Origin: Curvibacter sp.
Lineage (GTDB): Bacteria > Pseudomonadota > Gammaproteobacteria > Burkholderiales > Burkholderiaceae_C
Length of the DNA: 45,383 nt
Assembly (NCBI GenBank): GCA_019233055.1
Contig: JAFAMV010000123.1
Coordinates: 1-45,383, forward strand
Reading direction: 5' to 3'
Numbering within the stretch: the stretch's first letter is position 1; every line of letters begins with the position of its first letter. Of this stretch, positions 40,171 to 45,383 are shown piece by piece. The translations under genes were made by a program, and so were the position numbers. The notes under the pieces were generated by a model. It had not been told where the DNA came from, made no database searches, and was given only the letters and a program-made list of their open reading frames with translations.

Positions 40171-41661
40171 TTGGCTTCATCCGCACCCACGTCCGAATCC
40201 GTCTCGCCGTCCGCTTCGGCTGATTTCGAGCACATGTTCGATCTGGCCCCGGTGTCCCTGTGGCTGGAGGATTTCAGCCTGCTCAAACAGTTCTTCGAGG
40301 GCCTGCGCGCCAGCGGCGTCACCGACCTGCGGGCCCACCTGAGGCGCTTTCCCGAACTGGTGGCGCAAGGGGCGGCCAGCATCCGCGTGCTGCAGGTGAA
40401 CCGCAAGACCCTCGAGCTGTTCGGGGCCGCCGATCTGCCGCAGCTGCTGGCGGGGCTGGGGCAGATCTTCCGGGGGGACATGCTCGACCGGGTGCTCGAA
40501 GAGTGGTCCCAGCTGTGGGCCGGCCGGGTCGAGTTCGTCAACCAGACCATCAACTACACCCTCGATGGCCGCCGGCTCGAAGTCCTGGTGCGGGCGCGGA
40601 TCCTGCAGGGGCATGAGGCCAGTTGGGACCGGGTGATGGTGTCGCTGGAGGATGTGACCGATGTCAGCGCCAACCTGGCCCGCCTGACCCGCAGCGAGCG
40701 CTATGCCCGCGACCTTTTCGAGCATTCGCCGGTGTCGCTGTGGGTGGAGGACTTCAGTGCCGTCAAGCGCCTGCTGGACGACGCGCGCCTGCAGGGCATC
40801 GTCGATTTCCAGACTTTCCTGCGCGTGCACCCCGACTTCGTCACCCGTTGCATGCAGGAGATCCGCGTCATCGACGTGAACCAGCTGACGCTGCAGATGT
40901 TCGGTGCCGAGTCCAAGCCACATCTGCTCGGGCAGTTGAGCCGGGTCTTCCGGGGCGAGATGGTCGATTCCTTTTCCGACCAACTGGCCGACCTGTGGCA
41001 GGGCCGGCTCGTGCAGCAGCGCGAGGTGGTCAACTATGCCCTCGGTGGCGAGCAGTTGCACATCCACATGCAGTTCTCGGTGCTCGACGGCCACGAGAAG
41101 GATTGGAGCCTGGTGCTGGTGTCCCTGGTCGACATCACCGCCCGCAAGAAGGCCGAGGCCTACCTCGAGTACCTGGGCAAGCACGATGTGCTGACCGGCC
41201 TGCGCAACCGGGCCTACTATGCCGACGAACTCAACCGGCTGGCCCGCAAGGGGCCCTGGCCTGTCAGCGTGCTGGTCATCGACCTCAACGGGCTCAAGCG
41301 CATCAACGACGACGAGGGGCATGGGGCCGGCGATGCCCTGCTGCGCCGGGCCGGCGAGGTGTTGACCAAGGCCGTGGACGCGCCGGGTTGCGCCGCGCGC
41401 ATCGGCGGCGATGAGTTCGCGGTGCTGCTGCCGGCCTCCGATGCCCGTGCCGCCCAGGCCCTGCGTGAGCGCATCGGGTCGATGATCGAGTTGAACAACC
41501 AGTTCTACAACGGGCGTCCCCTGTCGCTGTCGATCGGGCAGGCCAGTTGCCAGGAAGGCGACTCGCTGGACGCAGCTGTGCTGCGTGCGGACCAGGAGAT
41601 GTACCGGGAGAAGGCCCGCTTCTACGACGAGCAGCAGGACGGCGACCGGCGTCAGGTCTGA
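40171..41661 (+). CDS. Diguanylate cyclase with two tandem PAS-like domains (TTG start)
   Basis: 496 residues. The frame is open from 40048, but a terminator sits inside that part. TTG at 40171 has GGAGG 8 bp upstream and is the chosen start. Two repeated sensor domains begin FDLAPVSLWLEDFS and FEHSPVSLWVEDFS, about 165 residues apart, and look like an internal duplication. The GGDEF domain follows, with GGDEF intact at about 412-416. The inhibitory I-site position reads KAVD rather than RxxD, so product inhibition may be weak or absent. No membrane segment, hence cytoplasmic cyclic-di-GMP synthesis in response to an unknown ligand. Confidence 0.92.
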   Translation: MASSAPTSESVSPSASADFEHMFDLAPVSLWLEDFSLLKQFFEGLRASGVTDLRAHLRRFPELVAQGAASIRVLQVNRKTLELFGAADLPQLLAGLGQIFRGDMLDRVLEEWSQLWAGRVEFVNQTINYTLDGRRLEVLVRARILQGHEASWDRVMVSLEDVTDVSANLARLTRSERYARDLFEHSPVSLWVEDFSAVKRLLDDARLQGIVDFQTFLRVHPDFVTRCMQEIRVIDVNQLTLQMFGAESKPHLLGQLSRVFRGEMVDSFSDQLADLWQGRLVQQREVVNYALGGEQLHIHMQFSVLDGHEKDWSLVLVSLVDITARKKAEAYLEYLGKHDVLTGLRNRAYYADELNRLARKGPWPVSVLVIDLNGLKRINDDEGHGAGDALLRRAGEVLTKAVDAPGCAARIGGDEFAVLLPASDARAAQALRERIGSMIELNNQFYNGRPLSLSIGQASCQEGDSLDAAVLRADQEMYREKARFYDEQQDGDRRQV

Positions 41662-41691
41662 GGCCGAGAACCCGGGCCGGTGCGGCAGGCC

Positions 41692-42927
41692 TCAGTCGGC
41701 CCTGTGGGGGTGGCGCCCGATTTCGGGCCACTGGCGGTGCAGCCAGGTCCAGGCCAGCAGGCCCACGCTCATCATCAGCAACGAGGCCAGGGCCAGATGG
41801 CGGGTGGACGACATCACCAGCGGCGCCACCACGCCGGCCACCACGCCGTTGGCGGTGGAGCCGATGAAGGCCTGCAGCGATGAGGCCATGCCGCGCCGCT
41901 CGGGGTAGAGGTCGAGCACCAGCAGGGTGACCACCGGCACCATCAGCGCCCAGCCGAAGGCGAAGATCGCGATCGGCAGCAGCGCCCACTCGGCCCGGGC
42001 TTCGAACAGGAAGTTGGCCAGCAGGTTCAGCACCGAGATGCCGAGCATGATGACGAAGCCGTGGCGGATCTGGCGCTTGGGCGCGATCTTGCCGGCCAGG
42101 CGGCCGCTGAGCCAGGCGCCGCTCATGATGCCGCTGATGGTCAGCAGGAAGAACCAGAAGAAATGGGTGGGCGCCAGGCCCAGGTGCTGGCCGAGAAAGG
42201 CCGGCGCCGACAGCACATACAGGAACATGCCGTTGAACGGCACGCCGCTGGCCAGCGCCAGCAGCAGGAAGCGGGGGCTGGAGCCCAATTGCCAATAGCC
42301 CGCCAGCAGGTGCCGGACCTGGAAGGGCTGGCGCTGGGAGGGGTGCAGGGTCTCGGGCAGCAGCCTGAAGTTGGCGCTCCACAGCAGCACGCCCACGCCG
42401 GTCAGGAACCAGAAGACGCTGTGCCAGCCCAGGTGCACGAACAGCCAGCCGCCGACGATGGGGGCGATCGCGGGGGCGATGCCGAAATAGATGGTCACCT
42501 GGCTCATCACCCGCTGTGCCTCGGAGGGCGCGAACATGTCGCGGATGACGGCGCGCGACACCACCACGCCGGCCCCGGTGGACAGGCCCTGCAGGGCCCG
42601 GAAGAGCACCAGATGGCCGATGTTCTGTGACAGCGCGCAGCCTGCCGAGGCCAGGGTGAACAGCGCGATGCCGCCCAGCACCACCGGTCTGCGCCCGAAG
42701 CTGTCGGCCAGCGCGCCGTGGAACAGGTTCATGAAGGCGAAGCCGAACAGGTAGGCCGACAGCGTCTGCTGCATCTCCACCGGGCTGGCGCCCAGGGCCT
42801 GGGCAATGCCCGAGAAGGCCGGGATGTAGGTGTCGATCGAGAACGGTCCCAGCATGCTGAGCACGGCCAGGAGGATCGCGAGGGCCCAGCGCGGGGCGCG
42901 CCAGAGGTGTTGTGCGTCGGGATTCAT
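41692..42927 (-). CDS. MFS drug resistance transporter, Bcr/CflA family
   Basis: 411 residues with twelve hydrophobic segments. Family motifs: LGPFSIDTYIPAF in helix 1, the motif A loop GALADSFGRRPVVLGG, LFRALQGLSTGAGVVVSRAVIRD, and the motif C-like IAPAIAPIVGGWL. It would export drugs or metabolites by proton antiport. The start ATG at 42927 is part of a 9-bp-arm dyad, and a GATAAT hexamer lies just upstream, implying a short leader with possible operator or hairpin control. Confidence 0.93.
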   Translation of the reverse strand: MNPDAQHLWRAPRWALAILLAVLSMLGPFSIDTYIPAFSGIAQALGASPVEMQQTLSAYLFGFAFMNLFHGALADSFGRRPVVLGGIALFTLASAGCALSQNIGHLVLFRALQGLSTGAGVVVSRAVIRDMFAPSEAQRVMSQVTIYFGIAPAIAPIVGGWLFVHLGWHSVFWFLTGVGVLLWSANFRLLPETLHPSQRQPFQVRHLLAGYWQLGSSPRFLLLALASGVPFNGMFLYVLSAPAFLGQHLGLAPTHFFWFFLLTISGIMSGAWLSGRLAGKIAPKRQIRHGFVIMLGISVLNLLANFLFEARAEWALLPIAIFAFGWALMVPVVTLLVLDLYPERRGMASSLQAFIGSTANGVVAGVVAPLVMSSTRHLALASLLMMSVGLLAWTWLHRQWPEIGRHPHRAD

Positions 42928-42950
42928 GCGGAGTGGGGGTAACTCCGCAT
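42926..42950 (-). promoter_or_regulatory. Dyad ATGCGGAGT-N7-ACTCCGCAT at the MFS start
   Basis: Perfect 9-bp arms. On the minus strand the second arm runs into the ATG, and the GATAAT at 42949-42954 overlaps the first. It could be an operator beside the transcription start, or an RNA hairpin that hides the start codon. Confidence 0.65.
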
Positions 42951-43024
42951 TATCGAGGAATCACCGAAGCACGCGCTGGCGTCCGGTCTCGTCGGCCAAA
43001 GGTCCAGAGGCGGCGTGGGCGGGC

Positions 43025-43050
43025 GGGGCGCCGCCCTGCAGCGGCGCCCC
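43025..43050 (-). terminator. GC-rich hairpin after the aldolase gene
   Basis: A 10-bp perfect stem GGGGCGCCGC with its complement around loop CCTGCA, 17 bp after the aldolase stop on the minus strand. No U-run follows, so termination may need Rho or be partial. Confidence 0.55.
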
Positions 43051-43067
43051 GGTCCGCGCCGGCCGGC

Positions 43068-43823
43068 TCATTGATCGTGGCCGGGCATCTGCCGCGCCAG
43101 CCTGCGCAGCAGGGCAGGCCAGGCGATGCCCGCGCCCTGGCCCTTGGTCACCATCTGGATCACCTGCGGCATGTTGTCCATGATCCTCGGGTCGACCTGG
43201 ACCAGGGCGCCGCCGGCCTGGGCGCCGATCTGGATCTGGCAGGTGGTCTCGAAGGTGTACATGGCCAGGAAGGCCTCGGGCACGGTGGGCCCCACGGTCA
43301 GCAGGCCGTGGTTGCGCAGCATGAGGTAGGTCTTGTCGCCCAGGTCCTTCTGCAGCCGTGGCTTCTCGTCGTCGCGCAGGGCCACGCCCTCATAGTCGTG
43401 GTAGGCCAATTGGGGGATCACGAAGGTGCTCTGCTGGCTGATCGGCAGCACGCCGCATTGCTGGGCGCTGACGGCCACGCCGGCCCGGGTGTGCGTGTGC
43501 AGCACGCAGCCCACGTCCGGACGGCCGTCGTGGATGCAGCTGTGGATGGTGAAGCCGGCGGGGTTGACCGGAAACGGGCTGTCGATCAGCTTGCGGCACT
43601 GCTGGTCGACCTTCACCAGGCTGGAGGCGGTGATCTCCTCGAACAGCAGGCCGTAGGGGTTGATGAGGAAATGGTGTTCGGGCCCGGGGATGCGGGCGCT
43701 GATGTGGGTGAAGACCAGATCGCTCCAGCCCAGCAGGGCCACCAGCCGGTAGGCGGCGGCCAGGTCGCAGCGCAGCTGCCATTCCTCGGGGCTGACCTGG
43801 TCTTTGAGGGAGGGGGTGTTCAT
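43068..43823 (-). CDS. Class II aldolase/adducin family protein
   Basis: 251 residues. Family motifs: LVFTHISARIPG, the zinc-binding HTHTRAGVAVS, and RNHGLLTVGPTVPEAF with a further His ligand. AAAGGAG precedes the ATG at 43823; an alternative start at 43841 overlaps the upstream gene. Enzymes of this family cleave or epimerise sugar phosphates, and many homologues next to oxidative catabolic genes act as decarboxylases or aldolases on unknown acids. It starts 14 bp after the HD-domain gene and is co-transcribed with it. Confidence 0.9.
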   Translation of the reverse strand: MNTPSLKDQVSPEEWQLRCDLAAAYRLVALLGWSDLVFTHISARIPGPEHHFLINPYGLLFEEITASSLVKVDQQCRKLIDSPFPVNPAGFTIHSCIHDGRPDVGCVLHTHTRAGVAVSAQQCGVLPISQQSTFVIPQLAYHDYEGVALRDDEKPRLQKDLGDKTYLMLRNHGLLTVGPTVPEAFLAMYTFETTCQIQIGAQAGGALVQVDPRIMDNMPQVIQMVTKGQGAGIAWPALLRRLARQMPGHDQ

Positions 43824-43837
43824 GGGGTGGTCTCCTT

Positions 43838-44407
43838 TCATTGGGCTTTGTAGATGGTGTGGCGCGGCTGCTGGAACACCCGCCGCAGCAGGGGTTCGAA
43901 TTCGGACAGCGGCAGGGTTTCGGCCTGGGCATCGAAGGCGGGGTCGTCATAGAGCGCGACGAATTCCTCGGTGCGCGCGTAATGCGGGTGGTCCTTGAAG
44001 CGGTCGCGCATGTGGCGGTCCAGGCCGATGTGGTGGAAGAAGTTGTAGCCCTGGAAGATGCCGTGCTGCTGGATCATCCAGTGGTTGGCGTCGCTGACGA
44101 AGGGCCGCAGGATGGCGGCGGCGATGTCGGGGTGGTTGTAGCTGCCCAGGGTGTCGCCGATGTCGTGCAGCAGGGCGCAGACCACGTATTCGTCGTCGCG
44201 GCCGTCGCGCAGGGCGCGGGTGGCGGTCTGTCGGCAGTGGCTGAGGCGGTCGATCGGAAAGCCGCCGTAGTCGCCGTCCAGCAGCCGCAGGTGGGTCAGC
44301 ACGCGGTCCGGCAGGCTTTGGGCGTACTGCATGAACTCGCCGCCGATGCGTTGCCAGTCTTCGGCGGTGCTGTCCTGCATACGGGTGAAATGGGCTCGGT
44401 CCTTCAT
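43838..44407 (-). CDS. HD-domain protein, possible PhnZ/MIOX-like diiron oxygenase
   Basis: 189 residues. Potential metal ligands: H57 (LSHCRQ), H81-D82 (LLHDIGD), H92 (YNHPD), H109 or H115, and an Asp near 154-155. H57 and the HD pair are 24 residues apart, as in PhnZ, the mixed-valent diiron oxygenase that cleaves phosphonates. The residue set therefore allows an oxygenase rather than a phosphohydrolase, but this is inference. AGGAG precedes the ATG. It is divergent from the Crp/Fnr-type gene across 99 bp that contain a nine-G run. Confidence 0.82.
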   Translation of the reverse strand: MKDRAHFTRMQDSTAEDWQRIGGEFMQYAQSLPDRVLTHLRLLDGDYGGFPIDRLSHCRQTATRALRDGRDDEYVVCALLHDIGDTLGSYNHPDIAAAILRPFVSDANHWMIQQHGIFQGYNFFHHIGLDRHMRDRFKDHPHYARTEEFVALYDDPAFDAQAETLPLSEFEPLLRRVFQQPRHTIYKAQ

Positions 44408-44428
44408 GGGCGATGTCTCCTGTTCTGT

Positions 44429-44437
44429 GGGGGGGGG
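44429..44437. repeat. Poly-G tract of nine
   Basis: Nine consecutive G (C on the coding strand of the HD gene) in its leader, between a TATATC hexamer and the AGGAG ribosome binding site. Length variation by slippage would alter the leader, not a frame. Confidence 0.8.
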
Positions 44438-44506
44438 CGATCCAGACGATATAGTCCAGTCGAGCGCCCAGACCGTCAGGTATTTGACGATTTAAGTGTT
44501 TCCCCT

Positions 44507-45199
44507 ATGCCTCTCTCCACCATCGAGCTGGAACACACCCTGTCGATCAACCCCTGGTTCGCCGGCCTCTCGGAGGCGGTCCGGCGGGCCATGGTGGCGC
44601 GTTCCACGCCGCTGGCCCTCCAGGCGGGCGAACCGCTGTTCCGTCAGGGAGAGCGGCCGCGTGCCTGGTATGGGGTGCTGCGGGGGGCGGTGCTGCTGTC
44701 CACGCTGCGGGAAGACGGCAAGGAGCACATCATGGCGGTGATGGAGGCGGGCAGTTGGGTTGGCGAATCGGCCCTGGTCGGGCTGCAGCCCTGCCTGAAC
44801 AACGCCGTCGCCCAGGGGCCGACGCAGGTGCTGGCCCTGCCCGCCGAGGCCTTCGCCGACCTGATGCGGGACGCCGATTTCGCGCGACCGGTGGCCGAGC
44901 TGATCACGGGGCGCTACCGCCTGCTCTATGAGGCCCTGGGCCACACCGCCCTGCTGTCCACCCGCGCGCGCATCGCCCAGCGCCTGATCCATCTGTCGCG
45001 TGGCGACGCGGCCCTGGCGCCGCAGTCGCGTCGGCGGATCCGGGTCTCGCAGGACGCCCTGGCCATGATGCTGGGCATCACCCGCCAGACGCTCAGCCTC
45101 GAATTGAAACGCATGGTGCAGCAGGGGGTGCTGCGTCTGGGCTACCGCTGCATCGAGGTGCTGTCAGACCCGGGGCTGCAGCGCATCAGCCGGGGTTGA
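44507..45199 (+). CDS. Crp/Fnr-family transcriptional regulator without cAMP or Fe-S residues
   Basis: 230 residues from ATG at 44507; the frame is open far upstream but that part is antisense to the HD gene. An N-terminal cyclic-nucleotide-binding-like barrel (about 15-130) has GESALVGLQPC then NNAVAQG where cAMP-binding CRP has RSA, so cAMP is unlikely. No N-terminal cysteine cluster exists, so it is not an oxygen-sensing FNR. The C-terminal HTH is near 185-207 (VSQDALAMMLGITRQTLSLEL). The recognition helix lacks the E-x-x-S-R set of FNR, so it probably does not read the box at 12329. Likely target: the divergent HD/aldolase pair. Confidence 0.9.
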   Translation: MPLSTIELEHTLSINPWFAGLSEAVRRAMVARSTPLALQAGEPLFRQGERPRAWYGVLRGAVLLSTLREDGKEHIMAVMEAGSWVGESALVGLQPCLNNAVAQGPTQVLALPAEAFADLMRDADFARPVAELITGRYRLLYEALGHTALLSTRARIAQRLIHLSRGDAALAPQSRRRIRVSQDALAMMLGITRQTLSLELKRMVQQGVLRLGYRCIEVLSDPGLQRISRG

Positions 45200-45383
45200 G
45201 GTGGTGCAGTTGGAGAGGGCGAGGGAGGGGCAAAACGGACTGGATGTCCACCGACGGCCCACCGATGATGGGCACCGGACGTCTCTACACATCATGGAGC
45301 CGTGGGATTCCAGAACGGCTGTCTGAGCAGGGATAGAAGGCCCTGATTTCTGGGGTGGCGAAAATATTCCAGTCCGATGTCCA
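45200..45383. other. Gene-free right edge with an inverted repeat
   Basis: No gene is visible. GGACTGGA at 45237-45244 is the inverse of TCCAGTCC at 45368-45375, and both are followed by a TGTCCA. This may be the flank of a mobile element or operator beyond the window, but there is no transposase sequence to support it. Confidence 0.4.

Noticed and set aside
44507..45199. The Crp/Fnr-family gene as the oxygen sensor acting at 12329
   Set aside because: It has no N-terminal cysteine cluster, and its recognition helix (ITRQTLSLEL) lacks the E-x-x-S-R contact set of FNR.

Overview
The window is a very GC-rich stretch of bacterial chromosome. Gene content points to a betaproteobacterium of the order Burkholderiales (Comamonadaceae or Sphaerotilaceae type). 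The indicators are a class I polyhydroxyalkanoate (PHA) synthase, a Bug-family solute receptor, a reversed-order FadB, a Gly/Arg-rich RhlE-like helicase, and a GCGAAG-loop hairpin repeat of a kind I recall from such genomes. Genus cannot be fixed from the sequence. No rRNA, tRNA, CRISPR array, transposase or phage gene was seen.

Region 1 (1-13056). A tightly packed nine-gene leftward operon reads phaC, a fabI-type reductase, an outer-membrane efflux lipoprotein, an HlyD adaptor, an RbbA-like double-ATPase/permease, a second ABC-2 permease, a phasin-like protein, a MaoC-phosphotransacetylase fusion, and acetate kinase. Several junctions overlap by 4 bp. A divergent TetR gene faces it. The 146-bp intergenic region holds a near-consensus FNR/Anr box placed exactly at the class II position for both divergent -10 elements, plus a TetR-type palindrome over the tetR promoter. 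I read this as a low-oxygen unit that combines PHA formation, NADH-dependent reduction, acyl-phosphate/ATP recovery and export. It is the most interesting system in the window.

Region 2 (13057-19816). Two small exported proteins (a His-rich unknown and a PsiF-repeat protein) are followed on the minus strand by a DUF2252 protein, a TPR-methyltransferase, and a PhnD-like binding protein paired with a double-PAS histidine kinase that has no response regulator nearby.

Region 3 (19817-23370). An M20 amidohydrolase, a divergent LysR regulator and a Bug receptor form a small catabolic islet whose codon use looks less GC-biased than its neighbours.

Region 4 (23371-27424). A DUF962/Mpo1-like membrane protein, a LysR/SDR divergent pair and a MarR/siderophore-interacting flavoprotein divergent pair. 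The MarR pair has two related dyads, one over a well-formed -35 element and one over the start region.

Region 5 (27425-37309). A TetR regulator heads a rightward beta-oxidation operon: acyl-CoA dehydrogenase, DUF2147 protein, FadB-like, FadA-like, alpha/beta hydrolase, TesB-like thioesterase and enoyl-CoA hydratase. The tail of the last gene has been duplicated in tandem with its hairpins.

Region 6 (37310-45383). Oligoribonuclease, a DEAD-box helicase with a long structured leader, a TTG-start diguanylate cyclase, a Bcr/CflA drug exporter, a class II aldolase plus HD-domain protein, and a divergent Crp/Fnr-family regulator. The last 184 bp hold no gene.
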